The notes under the pieces are model-generated. The model did not search any database. It saw nothing but the letters and a program-made list of their open reading frames with translations, and had not been told where the DNA came from. A DNA stretch of 64,000 nucleotides from Selenomonas sp. AE3005 (GTDB lineage Bacteria > Bacillota > Negativicutes > Selenomonadales > Selenomonadaceae), in contig NZ_CAJODG010000004.1 of assembly GCF_905233635.1 (NCBI RefSeq), forward strand, positions 48,955 through 112,954. Direction: 5' to 3'. Below, piece by piece: positions 17,629-26,205 of this stretch (within the stretch, counting starts at the first letter, position 1; every line of letters begins with the position of its first letter). The position numbers and the translations under genes were made by a program.

Positions 17629-18101
17629 CGAGATTTGGCATGGGCTATGATGTCCATAGATTGGTAGAAGGACGCAAACTGATAATCGGCGGGGTGGAAA
17701 TTCCCCATACGTTGGGGCTGCTTGGTCATTCAGACGCGGATGTGCTGCTGCATGCTGTGGCTGATGCTTTGCTCGGGGCTGCAGCTTTGGGAGATATCGG
17801 CAGGTATTTTCCTGATACGGACCCAAAGTTTGCCGGGGCTGATAGTATGAAACTGTTGGCGCATGTGGCTGAACTCATTCGTGAAAAGGGTTATGTTACA
17901 GGCAATGTCGATGCCACGATTGTGGCCCAGAAACCCAAGATGAAGGATTTTATTCCTCAGATGAATGTCAACATTGCCAAGGTGCTGGGGATTGAACTGG
18001 ACCAGGTCAATGTCAAAGCCACTACAGAAGAAAAATTAGGCTTTACCGGAACTGAGCAGGGCATTTCCGCTTATGCTGTAGCCGGTTTGGAAAAAGCCTG
18101 A
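17625..18101 (+). CDS. ispF: 2-C-methyl-D-erythritol 2,4-cyclodiphosphate synthase
   Basis: This 158-residue enzyme follows ispD in the MEP pathway. [15 protein letters not shown] supplies the Asp-x-His zinc ligands, [20 protein letters not shown] the third ligand, and [11 protein letters not shown] and [16 protein letters not shown] the CDP and trimer contacts. ATG 17625 overlaps the ispD stop (ATGA) and has AAGGAGG ahead; an upstream ATG at 17604 would extend into ispD without benefit. Confidence 0.96.
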   Translation: MTRFGMGYDVHRLVEGRKLIIGGVEIPHTLGLLGHSDADVLLHAVADALLGAAALGDIGRYFPDTDPKFAGADSMKLLAHVAELIREKGYVTGNVDATIVAQKPKMKDFIPQMNVNIAKVLGIELDQVNVKATTEEKLGFTGTEQGISAYAVAGLEKA

Positions 18102-18117
18102 TCAGGAGGAACCTTAT

Positions 18118-19545
18118 ATGCTAAAAGTTTTTAATACCATGTCACGTAATAAGGAGGAGTTTAAGCCCTTAAAAGCAGGAGAGGTCAGCATTTACTGCTG
18201 TGGTGTAACGCCATACAACCATCCCCATATCGGCAACGCCCGTCCGTTTGTGACCTGGGATGTCATTCGCCGCTATCTGGCTTACAAAGGATTCAAGGTG
18301 CGCTATATTCAGAACTTTACGGATGTGGACGACAAGATTATCCGTACGGCTAATGAAGAAGGCGTGAAGTGGAGCGATATCTCCGGCCGTTATATCGACG
18401 CTTATTTTAAGGCAATGGACGCTTTGAATGTACGCCGGGCAGATGTTTATCCCCGGGTAAGCGAAACGATTCCTGATATCATCGCTATGGTACAGAAACT
18501 GGTGGATAAGGGCTATGCATACGCTGCGGACAACGGTGACGTCTTTTACCGGGTGGAAAAGTTTGCCGGTTACGGCAAGCTGAGCGGCCGCAAGCTGGAA
18601 GATATGCAGGCTGGTGCGCGTATCGAGGTAGACGAACGCAAGGAACATCCCATGGATTTTGCTCTCTGGAAGGCCGCAAAACCTGGTGAACCGAGCTGGG
18701 AAAGCCCCTGGGGCAATGGCCGTCCGGGCTGGCATATCGAGTGCTCCGCGATGTCCCTTAAATACTTAGGGGAACAGTTTGACTTCCATGGCGGCGGCAG
18801 TGATTTGATTTTCCCGCATCATGAAAATGAAATCGCGCAGTCGCAGGCCTGCATTGGCCATGCGGACAGTTTTGCCCGTTATTGGCTGCATAACGGTTTC
18901 ATTACCATCAAAAATGAGAAAATGTCCAAATCCAAGAATAACTTTTTCACGGTTAAGGACATTCTGCAGGAATATCCTGGCGAAGTGCTGCGTTTCTTCA
19001 TTCTGCAGACGCATTACCGCAGCCCGTTGGATTTCAGTGATGAGCGCCTGCAGGAGGCGCAGACCAGTTTGTCACGTCTGGCGCAGTCCAAGGCGTTTAT
19101 GGACGAACTGGCCGGCAAAGGCGGTCAGAGTGATACGGCCCGTGAACTGGCTGAAAAGGCTGAGGGATACCTGGCTGCTTTCCATGAGGCTATGGACGAT
19201 GATTTCAATACGGCGCTGGCTATCAGTCAGATGTTTGCTCTGTCCAAGGATATCAATATCTACTATCAGAGTGTAATGAACAAGGGCGTGGCCATGGATA
19301 GTGAAAACTTTGCCAAGGCAGCAGAAGTCTTTAAGACCATGGCAGGTATCATCGGCATTTTCGAGCAGCAGGCAGCTGCTGACGATGGCCTGGCTGGCAA
19401 GCTGATGGATTTAATCATTGCTATCCGTCAGGACGCCCGTAAGGAAAAGAACTGGGCGCTGGCCGATAAAATTCGCGATGACCTGAAAGCAGCAGGGGTA
19501 ATCCTGGAGGATACGCCCCAGGGAGTACGGTGGAAGAAAGCATGA
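18118..19545 (+). CDS. cysS: Cysteinyl-tRNA synthetase
   Basis: This 475-residue class I synthetase charges tRNA-Cys. Zinc-site Cys lies in YCCGVTPYNHPHIGNARPF, which also holds the HIGH-type motif (HIGN). WHIECSAMS and HHENEIAQS are the other zinc ligands and KMSKSKNNF is the KMSKS loop. The usual C-terminal helical domain is present. The start has AGGAGGA ahead. Overlap with mrnC is four bases, the conserved Firmicutes cysS-mrnC-rlmB order. Confidence 0.97.
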   Translation: MLKVFNTMSRNKEEFKPLKAGEVSIYCCGVTPYNHPHIGNARPFVTWDVIRRYLAYKGFKVRYIQNFTDVDDKIIRTANEEGVKWSDISGRYIDAYFKAMDALNVRRADVYPRVSETIPDIIAMVQKLVDKGYAYAADNGDVFYRVEKFAGYGKLSGRKLEDMQAGARIEVDERKEHPMDFALWKAAKPGEPSWESPWGNGRPGWHIECSAMSLKYLGEQFDFHGGGSDLIFPHHENEIAQSQACIGHADSFARYWLHNGFITIKNEKMSKSKNNFFTVKDILQEYPGEVLRFFILQTHYRSPLDFSDERLQEAQTSLSRLAQSKAFMDELAGKGGQSDTARELAEKAEGYLAAFHEAMDDDFNTALAISQMFALSKDINIYYQSVMNKGVAMDSENFAKAAEVFKTMAGIIGIFEQQAAADDGLAGKLMDLIIAIRQDARKEKNWALADKIRDDLKAAGVILEDTPQGVRWKKA

Positions 19546-20030
19546 AGTTTGACCATTTCAAAATGCTCGTGGAGATGATGTTTCAGCCCGATGGGGCAGG
19601 CGGTGTTTTGCAGCGTTATGACGATGTGGACGTGCGCCAGTTAAATCCCTTGGTGCTGGCTTATGTAGGTGATGCGTACTTTCATCTCTATGTGAGGACG
19701 CGGCTTTTGTCCTATGAGCAGGCCAAAGTGCAGGCATTGCATTCCTTCAGCGCGCAAATAGTGTCGGCAGTCTGGCAGGCCAAGGCTTATCAAAAAATTG
19801 AAGATAAGCTGACCGAGGAAGAAAAAGCCATTTTCCGCCGGGGCCGCAATGCGAAGAGTCACGCTCCCCGCAGTTCTACGGTAGCTGAATATCATGCCAG
19901 TACGGGGTTTGAGGCCCTGTTGGGCAGCTTGTATCTGTCAGAGCAGAATGAGCGCCTGTATGAGATTGCCGAAATGTCTTTTCAGGTCATCTCACAGGCT
20001 ATGATGCAGGAAATAAGGAGTAAGAAATAA
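19542..20030 (+). CDS. mrnC: Mini-ribonuclease III
   Basis: This 162-residue nuclease is an RNase III catalytic domain without a dsRNA-binding domain, used in 23S rRNA maturation. NPLVLAYVGDAYFHLYVR carries the catalytic Asp and TGFEALLGSLYL the second acidic site, with the AKSHAPRSST block between. ATG 19542 overlaps the cysS stop; a GTG at 19530 is further upstream. Size and motifs are normal. Confidence 0.94.
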   Translation: MKFDHFKMLVEMMFQPDGAGGVLQRYDDVDVRQLNPLVLAYVGDAYFHLYVRTRLLSYEQAKVQALHSFSAQIVSAVWQAKAYQKIEDKLTEEEKAIFRRGRNAKSHAPRSSTVAEYHASTGFEALLGSLYLSEQNERLYEIAEMSFQVISQAMMQEIRSKK

Positions 20031-20723
20031 TTGATAAAGGTAAAATTACTTGATTATACCCCCGAACCGGAACGGGTGGTGGCCATGGCGGCCCGGCTTT
20101 GCTACTCAGCCAGCGGGGCTGAGGAACTGGCCGAAAAGTTAAGCGATGAAAAGGTAAAGGAAATGGTGCGCCGCATGGTGGCGCTGGGGCATGGTTCCAC
20201 TTTGGAACACGCCTCCTTTACCTTCGGCATTGAAGGTGTCAGCCGCGTGCTGACACATCAGCTGGTACGTCACCGCATTGCCTCCTATGACCAGCAGTCA
20301 CAGCGTTATGTGGCTGCTCACGGCTTTCAGTACATTACGCCGCCCACGATTGCGGAAAAGCCTGAGGCTTTGCAAAAGTACGAGGCTTTGCTGGAGGAGA
20401 TTCGCAAGACCTATGACGAACTGACGGAGATGGGCGTACCCAAGGAGGATGCCCGTTATGTACTGGCCAATGCCACGGAGACGAAAATACTCGTCACCAT
20501 GAACGCCCGGTCGCTCATGCACTTCTTCAATCTGCGCTGCTGTAACCGCGCCCAGTGGGAGATAAGGGAAATGGCCTACAAGATGCTGGCAGAGGTCAAA
20601 AAAGTTGCACCGACCCTGTTCCACAACGCCGGAGCCAGCTGTGTGAATACCGGGCGCTGCCCGGAAGGTGCCATGACCTGCGGCAGGCTGCAGGAAATGC
20701 TGAAGTTACGGGATAGTGAGTAA
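20031..20723 (+). CDS. thyX: Flavin-dependent thymidylate synthase
   Basis: This 230-residue FAD enzyme makes dTMP from dUMP using methylene-THF. The ThyX signature is [35 protein letters not shown] is the second conserved block. The TTG start is preceded by AAGGAG. It sits between mrnC and rlmB, interrupting an otherwise standard Firmicutes order. No thyA is visible in the window. Confidence 0.95.
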   Translation: MIKVKLLDYTPEPERVVAMAARLCYSASGAEELAEKLSDEKVKEMVRRMVALGHGSTLEHASFTFGIEGVSRVLTHQLVRHRIASYDQQSQRYVAAHGFQYITPPTIAEKPEALQKYEALLEEIRKTYDELTEMGVPKEDARYVLANATETKILVTMNARSLMHFFNLRCCNRAQWEIREMAYKMLAEVKKVAPTLFHNAGASCVNTGRCPEGAMTCGRLQEMLKLRDSE

Positions 20724-20724
20724 T

Positions 20725-21609
20725 ATGAAAAACAATAACAAAAAAGTGACAAACAGCCATCAAGAACGTCCAAACAAGAATAGACGCAGCCATGAGTCAC
20801 GGAAAATAAATCGTGAACAGGCTGCAACAGATAAAAGCAATAATCCTGTTGGGGAACGGGAACTGCCGGAGGACGTGCTGATTGGCCGCAACGCCGTGAC
20901 AGAGGCTCTGCGCGCCGGACGGGGAATCAATAAGATTCTTCTGGCCGATGGCGACAGAGAGGGGCAGGTCAGCGAAATAACGGCGCTTGCCAGAGAACGG
21001 GGGATCATTCTCCAATTCGTGGAGCGCAGCAAGATTGAGGCTGTGGCCGGCGGCCTGCGGCATCAGGGGGTGCTGGCTTATGTCGCTCCGGTAGCTTATG
21101 CAGAGCTTGATGACATACTCAAAAAGGCGGAGGAGGCTGGGGAGCCTCCCTTCCTGCTGCTGCTGGATGAATTGGAAGACCCGCACAATCTGGGTGCGCT
21201 TTTACGCACAGCTGATGCTACCGGAGTTCATGGGGTGCTCATTCCCAAGCGGCGCAGTGTGCCTTTGACCGCTACGGTTGCCAAGACCTCTGCGGGGGCG
21301 GTGGAATATGTACCTGTTGCCCGTATCGGCAATATCTCGCAGACGCTGAAAGCCTTAAAGGAAAAAGGTTTTTGGGTAGCCGGGGCTGATATGGACGGCA
21401 GCCAAAACTATTATGAAGCCGATTTGACCGGGCCGCTGGTACTGATTGTCGGCAGTGAAGGCAAAGGCATGGGACGTCTCACCAAAGAGCAATGTGATTT
21501 TATCGTCAGGATGCCCATGGTGGGGAAGATTAACTCCCTCAATGCCTCGGTAGCCGGTTCAATCCTGATGTATGAGTCCCTGCGTCAGCGTTTGGCAAAG
21601 AGAAAGTAA
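20725..21609 (+). CDS. rlmB: 23S rRNA 2'-O-ribose methyltransferase, TrmH family (RlmB)
   Basis: This SPOUT methyltransferase has about 50 basic, Asn-rich N-terminal residues, then the substrate-binding domain (IGRNAVTEALRAGRGINKIL) and the SpoU domain with LDELEDPHNLGALLRTADAT, LIVGSEGKGMGRL and IPMVG-type MPMVGKINSLNASVAGSILM knot motifs. RlmB modifies G2251 of 23S rRNA in E. coli. ATG 20725 follows the thyX stop; a GTG at 20716 overlapping thyX is an alternative. Confidence 0.92.
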   Translation: MKNNNKKVTNSHQERPNKNRRSHESRKINREQAATDKSNNPVGERELPEDVLIGRNAVTEALRAGRGINKILLADGDREGQVSEITALARERGIILQFVERSKIEAVAGGLRHQGVLAYVAPVAYAELDDILKKAEEAGEPPFLLLLDELEDPHNLGALLRTADATGVHGVLIPKRRSVPLTATVAKTSAGAVEYVPVARIGNISQTLKALKEKGFWVAGADMDGSQNYYEADLTGPLVLIVGSEGKGMGRLTKEQCDFIVRMPMVGKINSLNASVAGSILMYESLRQRLAKRK

Positions 21610-21652
21610 AGTTATCTCCTGATAAATAGGGACTAAAGTCCTAAATGCTTTC

Positions 21653-21682
21653 TTGACGTTAAGAAGGACTTTGGTTTATAAT
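21653..21682 (+). promoter_or_regulatory. Promoter for sigH
   Basis: TTGACG (21653-21658), 18 bases, TATAAT (21677-21682). Transcription would start near 21689. Confidence 0.75.
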
Positions 21683-21743
21683 CAAACATACAGGGGATTG
21701 CAAAAAAATGAAAATGGGGATTTTCAGTAAAGGGGAACACGCT

Positions 21744-22493
21744 ATGGAAGCAGAACAAACTACAGAAGAACTGTTTGTAGAAGAATTATACGGCGAATTT
21801 GCTAATCTCACGGACGAGGAGATATTACTTGCCATTAAGGACAGTAATGACAAAGCTGCCCTGGATTATCTGATAAATAAATACAGGAATTTTGTACGGG
21901 CAAAAGCCCGTTCCTACTTCCTCATCGGTGCTGACCGTGAGGATATTATACAGGAAGGCATGATTGGCTTTTATAAAGCGATTAGAGATTTTCGCAATGA
22001 CAAGCTGTCATCCTTTCGTGCTTTTGCAGAATTATGTGTAACGCGGCAGATTATCACGGCCATTAAGACCGCTACCCGGCAAAAACACATACCGCTCAAT
22101 TCGTATATTTCGCTGAATAAGCCCATATACGATGAAGATTCGGACAGAACCCTGCTGGACGTTTTGTCCGGGGCAAAGGTTTCTGACCCCGAGGAGCTGG
22201 TTATCAGCCGGGAAGAGTTTGTCGATATTGAAAAGAAGATGGAGGAAATCCTTTCCGATTTGGAATGGAAGGTTCTCATGAGTTATCTTGATGGCAAGAG
22301 TTATCAGGAAATTGCTGAGGATTTGGACCGCCATGTGAAGTCTATAGACAACGCTCTGCAGCGTGTGAAACGTAAATTGGAGAAGTATATGGAAAAAAGA
22401 GGCGACGAGCTTGATGTCACTACCATCTACCGTGGCCTGAGTTCCATAAACCGTCGCTTGCGTGGCGTCGAAGAAGACGATTATCTGCATTGA
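21744..22493 (+). CDS. sigH: RNA polymerase sigma factor SigH (sigma-30 type)
   Basis: This 249-residue sigma-70 family factor has region 2 (ALDYLINKYRNFVRAKARSY, then REDIIQEGMIGFYKAIRDF) and a region 4 helix-turn-helix (LDGKSYQEIAEDLDRHVKSIDNALQRV, in two parts). It is SigH-like by sequence and by position after rlmB. ATG 21744 has AGGGGA seven bases ahead; ATG 21708, with AGGGGA 11 bases ahead, would add 12 residues. In a Selenomonad its role is probably stress, competence or stationary phase rather than sporulation. The usual rpmG-secE-nusG genes do not follow. Confidence 0.93.
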   Translation: MEAEQTTEELFVEELYGEFANLTDEEILLAIKDSNDKAALDYLINKYRNFVRAKARSYFLIGADREDIIQEGMIGFYKAIRDFRNDKLSSFRAFAELCVTRQIITAIKTATRQKHIPLNSYISLNKPIYDEDSDRTLLDVLSGAKVSDPEELVISREEFVDIEKKMEEILSDLEWKVLMSYLDGKSYQEIAEDLDRHVKSIDNALQRVKRKLEKYMEKRGDELDVTTIYRGLSSINRRLRGVEEDDYLH

Positions 22494-22517
22494 AATCATT
22501 TATAAGTGCTGCTTAAA

Positions 22518-22545
22518 GGCCTAAGAAGTTCTTGGGCCTTTTTTC
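22518..22545 (+). terminator. Terminator after sigH
   Basis: GGCCTAAG (22518-22525) pairs with CTTGGGCC (22531-22538, one G-T pair), followed by six T. Confidence 0.82.
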
Positions 22546-22619
22546 TATGTAATTTTTTAGCAGGGCAGAAGGAATTTTTTGCCATGAATGCGAATAAATC
22601 AGACATGGAGGTGGTTAGT

Positions 22620-24488
22620 TTGTGCAGAATTAAAAACTTAAGCCGAATGTTATTAGCTTTTGGCTTGATGATGGCACTGTTTTTGGGAGGAATGCCCAGA
22701 GCGTGGGCTCAGGACAGCTGGGTGGTTTATCTCTACATGTGCGGTTCGGACTTGGAAACTAATAGCAGTTTTGCTACGGAGAATCTACAGGATTTGCGCA
22801 AAGTTGCTTTGCCGGAGAATGTTAAATTTGTCGTACAGACCGGCGGTGCTGAAAAATGGCACATGGCAGGTGTGCCGTCCGATGCCATAGCCCGGTACGT
22901 CTTAGACAATCAGGGCTGGCATCAGGTGGAGAAGCTGCCGGATGCCAGCATGGGTGTCAGCAGCACGCTGGAAGGTTTCCTGCGTTTTGCCAAGGAGAAC
23001 TATCCAGCGGAACACCGGATGCTGCTCTTTTGGGACCACGGTGGCGGCAGTATTGATGGTGTTTGCAGCGATGAGCGCGATGAAAAGATTTTGCAGCTGG
23101 CAGATATCAAAAGGGCTTTGACAGCCGTGGAAAAGAATGATGTCAACAAGCCGGCCTTTGATGTGGTATGCTTTGACACCTGCCTGATGGCAACCTTGGA
23201 AACGGCCAATGTTTTTCAGGGGTATGCCAAATACATGGTGGCCTCGCAGGAGCTTATGCCCGGCACGGGTACTGACTATACCTCATGGGCAGGAAAGGTG
23301 GCGCAGAATCCGGCTATCGACGCATTATCCTTGAGCAAGGAAATCTGCGACTCCTTTATGGCGCGCTGCGAAAAGTTTGATGTCCATGAAAAAGCTACCC
23401 TTTCGGTACTGGACATGAGCAAGCTGCCGGCAGTAAATGCCGCTTATGAACGTATGGGGCAGGAAGCGCTGCAGCAGGTTAAAAGCTCGCCGGTATATTT
23501 CTTTGCCGGTTTTAACCGCGTAGCTCGCGAAGTGGAAAACTATGGCCCCAACAGCTCGGTTGAAGAACAATGGACCAATATGGTTGATTTGGGGACTTTG
23601 GCGGCAGGCATGACAGAGCTGCCCTCGGCAGCAGATGTGGCAAGAGCGGTAGACGCCGCTGTAGTCTATCGGGTTGCCGGCCCTTATCGTCAGTACGGCA
23701 AGGGGCTTTCCTGCTACTACAATCTGGACGGACAGCAGGAAACTGTAGCCAAGTATACGCATCTACCTCAGGTCAGCAATAGCTTTGCCAGTGTATACAG
23801 CCAAATGGTGGCAACTGGCAGCAACGGAAAACCGTTATACGCTTTTGACCTTAGCAAAGTGGCGGATATTCCCATAACGTGGGATGAAAATAATGTCGCT
23901 GTCGTGCAGGTGCCGCCGCAGGATGCCAACGGCATCAGCTCGGTAAACTGCTATCTTGTGCAGAACCTTCCCGATGGCAAACTGTACTATTGGGGCAATG
24001 ATGCCAAGGTACAGGCTGATTGGGCAGGCGGCGTATTCAAAGCTGGCTTTGACGGTCTGTGGCCGGGCCTTAACGGACATATCATTTACATGTCTATGGA
24101 TGAATCCCGGGCAGGCTACAATCTTTATAACTCCCTCATTCTCATCAACGGCGAAAAATATTCGCTGCATTCGGCCTTTAATCATGCGGAAGGCAAATTC
24201 GAGATTCTGGGAGCTTATAAGGTGTCAAAAGATGGTTTCCTTGACAGGGACATCCGCATGTTGAAACAGGGTGACAAAATCACGCCGCTCTTCCTTGACA
24301 GCAATGCCAAGATTGTGAAGGGGGAAACCTTTACGCTGACGGCTGAGCCGCAGCTGGCTGATGTTGCTCTGCCGGATGGACGCTACGAGTATTACTTCAA
24401 TTTCTCGGCTCCGCAGAATGATGATGTTCTGTCCGACCCCGTAGTCTATACGGTAACGGGCGGTCAGATACAGGTGGAAAAATCTTAA
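22620..24488 (+). CDS. Secreted clostripain-family (C11) cysteine protease, copy 1
   Basis: This 622-residue protein has a signal peptide (LLAFGLMMALFLGGMPRAWA, cleavage before QDS) and a peptidase C11 domain. WVVYLYMCGSDLET opens the fold, LLFWDHGGGSIDG carries the catalytic His and VCFDTCLMATLETANVF the catalytic Cys. The C-terminal third is beta-rich and unlike known domains. TTG 22620 is chosen because GGAGGTGG lies just upstream; the same bases are read as M-E-V-V if ATG 22605 is used. The paralogue at 26206 has the same start arrangement. The target is unknown; export to periplasm or surface is inferred. Confidence 0.85.
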   Translation: MCRIKNLSRMLLAFGLMMALFLGGMPRAWAQDSWVVYLYMCGSDLETNSSFATENLQDLRKVALPENVKFVVQTGGAEKWHMAGVPSDAIARYVLDNQGWHQVEKLPDASMGVSSTLEGFLRFAKENYPAEHRMLLFWDHGGGSIDGVCSDERDEKILQLADIKRALTAVEKNDVNKPAFDVVCFDTCLMATLETANVFQGYAKYMVASQELMPGTGTDYTSWAGKVAQNPAIDALSLSKEICDSFMARCEKFDVHEKATLSVLDMSKLPAVNAAYERMGQEALQQVKSSPVYFFAGFNRVAREVENYGPNSSVEEQWTNMVDLGTLAAGMTELPSAADVARAVDAAVVYRVAGPYRQYGKGLSCYYNLDGQQETVAKYTHLPQVSNSFASVYSQMVATGSNGKPLYAFDLSKVADIPITWDENNVAVVQVPPQDANGISSVNCYLVQNLPDGKLYYWGNDAKVQADWAGGVFKAGFDGLWPGLNGHIIYMSMDESRAGYNLYNSLILINGEKYSLHSAFNHAEGKFEILGAYKVSKDGFLDRDIRMLKQGDKITPLFLDSNAKIVKGETFTLTAEPQLADVALPDGRYEYYFNFSAPQNDDVLSDPVVYTVTGGQIQVEKS

Positions 24489-24522
24489 CGAGGCAAGAAC
24501 GAATTGCAGAGGAGCTTTCCGC

Positions 24523-24562
24523 AAGCCCCTGTTGGCGTAACGAACCAACAGGGGCTTTATAT
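24523..24562 (+). terminator. Terminator after C11 copy 1
   Basis: A perfect 13-bp stem AAGCCCCTGTTGG (24523-24535) with its complement (24545-24557), then a T- and A-rich tail. Confidence 0.88.
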
Positions 24563-24590
24563 TTTATATTTTTTATTTTCCGTGAAAAAA

Positions 24591-24619
24591 TTGACAAAAA
24601 CTGCAAAATGTGGTAATTT
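24591..24619 (+). promoter_or_regulatory. Promoter for SLH porin gene
   Basis: TTGACA (24591-24596), 17 bases, TAATTT (24614-24619) preceded by TGG, an extended -10. It implies a leader of about 110 bases. Confidence 0.65.
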
Positions 24620-24632
24620 TTTTCTTTAAGAG

Positions 24633-24704
24633 GTCTTGAGAAGGTATTGGACATCGCAGAGGAAACATGGACACTCTGGGGCACAGCCAATCCGCCTTCA
24701 AGAC
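24633..24704 (+). promoter_or_regulatory. Structured 5' leader hairpin of the porin mRNA
   Basis: Arms 24633-24650 and 24687-24704 pair over most of their length: GTCTT with AAGAC, GAAGG with CCTTC after a GA bulge, ATTGG with CCAAT. The loop is about 36 bases. It is followed by AAAAAATTTTTT and then the AAGGAGGAG site. It could stabilise an abundant mRNA or control it; this is inferred from pairing alone. Confidence 0.5.
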
Positions 24705-24735
24705 TGAAAAAATTTTTTGAAGGAGGAGTTTCTTA

Positions 24736-26055
24736 ATGAAAAAGACTCTTTGTTCCGCTCTGACTACGGCTCTCGTAGTTGGCGCTGCCAGCACGACTTT
24801 CGCTGCTGCAAATCCGTTCTCCGATGTTCCTGCTGACCATTGGGCTTATGACGCAGTAAGCCAGCTGGCTGCTGATGGCGTAATCGAAGGTTATGGCGAC
24901 GCTACTTTCAAGGGCAACCGCAACATCACCCGTTACGAAATGGCTCAGATGGTAGCCAAGGCTATGGCCAAGAACACCAGCGGTGCTGACAAGGCTCTCG
25001 TTGACAAACTGGCTGCTGAGTTCGCGGCTGAACTCAATAACCTCGGTGTCCGCGTGGCCAACCTCGAACGCAATGCCGACATGGTGAAATGGAACGGCAC
25101 GGCTGAGTACACTTTCGAGCGTGACTCCCGTGAAGATGGTGACGATTCCAGCACGAACAGCTTCCTGTTCCGTCTTGAGCCTTCCGCTGAAGTAAACAAT
25201 CATTGGCATGTAAAGGCTCGTCTCGATGCTACCAACGATGCCAAGAATGATGATACGTCTAAGGTATCTCTGGAGCGTATCTGGGCAGAAGGCAAGTACA
25301 GCAATGTTATCGTAAAACTCGGTAAGTTCGTTACTCCTGATGATGATACTATCGCTGATACCGAATACTCCGGCGCAGAAGTTGCTTATGCTCCGGCTCA
25401 GGGCTTCAATGCCGTTATCGGTGCTGGCCGTCTGAGAACCAAAGACACGGCTGCCGGCGTTTTGAATGGCGGCGGAACTTATGATTTTACTAGCTATAAA
25501 GTCGCCGATTCAGAAGTAGGCAACCAGACTGCTGCTTACGCTTATGTCGGCGTCGGCTACAAGAAGAACAAATTCGATGGCGCTCTCCGCTATCACTATC
25601 TCGCAGGCGAGGGCTTTAACTTTATCAACGACGCTACTGGTGCGCGTGAAAAAATTTATTCCGAAAATGAAAACGAGGATAAGGCTGGTATCTGGCTTGC
25701 CAAGGCTTCCTATCAGTTCACTAAGGACTGGAGCATTAACGGCTTCTACTCTCAGAACCAGAAGGCTGATTTCTACAAGAAGGCCTACAACGTAGAAGTT
25801 GACTACAAGGGTGCACAGCAGGAAAACAAAGGCACTTGGGGTCTGTGGCTGGCTTATCGTTACATCGGCCGCAACGCTGTTATTTCCAACCCGTTCGATG
25901 CCGTCAAGGGCAGCCAGAAGGGCTGGGAAATCGGCGGTAACTACGCTTTGTTCAAGAACACCGTTCTTACCCTCCGCTATGCTCATGGTAAGACTCTGGG
26001 TGATGACAGCAAGACCGTCAACAACTACTTTGCTCGTGTAAACTTCTACTTCTAA
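24736..26055 (+). CDS. SLH-domain outer-membrane porin (OmpM-like)
   Basis: This 439-residue protein has a signal peptide (to TFAA, about residue 23), one SLH domain (NPFSDVPADHWAYDAVSQLA onward, with ITRYEMAQM), a short coiled-coil stretch (LAAEFAAELNNLGVRVANLE) and a beta-barrel of alternating residues ending in FARVNFYF with a terminal Phe. This is the OmpM/Mep45 architecture of Negativicutes, where SLH binds polyamine-bearing peptidoglycan and tethers the outer membrane. The codon use is that of a highly expressed gene. AAGGAGGAG lies ahead of the ATG. It is flanked by two C11 proteases. Confidence 0.93.
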   Translation: MKKTLCSALTTALVVGAASTTFAAANPFSDVPADHWAYDAVSQLAADGVIEGYGDATFKGNRNITRYEMAQMVAKAMAKNTSGADKALVDKLAAEFAAELNNLGVRVANLERNADMVKWNGTAEYTFERDSREDGDDSSTNSFLFRLEPSAEVNNHWHVKARLDATNDAKNDDTSKVSLERIWAEGKYSNVIVKLGKFVTPDDDTIADTEYSGAEVAYAPAQGFNAVIGAGRLRTKDTAAGVLNGGGTYDFTSYKVADSEVGNQTAAYAYVGVGYKKNKFDGALRYHYLAGEGFNFINDATGAREKIYSENENEDKAGIWLAKASYQFTKDWSINGFYSQNQKADFYKKAYNVEVDYKGAQQENKGTWGLWLAYRYIGRNAVISNPFDAVKGSQKGWEIGGNYALFKNTVLTLRYAHGKTLGDDSKTVNNYFARVNFYF

Positions 26056-26087
26056 GAAGCAGACAGCAAATAAAAAACACTTTGTAG

Positions 26088-26136
26088 AGACCCCCATAAG
26101 TTAGACCAAGGAATCTAACTTATGGGGGTCTTTTTG
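26088..26136 (+). terminator. Strong terminator after porin gene
   Basis: A perfect 18-bp stem (AGACCCCCATAAGTTAGA at 26088-26105 with 26114-26131), loop of 8, then TTTTT. Confidence 0.92.
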
Positions 26137-26205
26137 CTTATGTTTTTTTCGTGGGGAGGATTTTTTTAGTTAATTGCGAATTATCTTTATATGGAGGTGG
26201 TTAGC

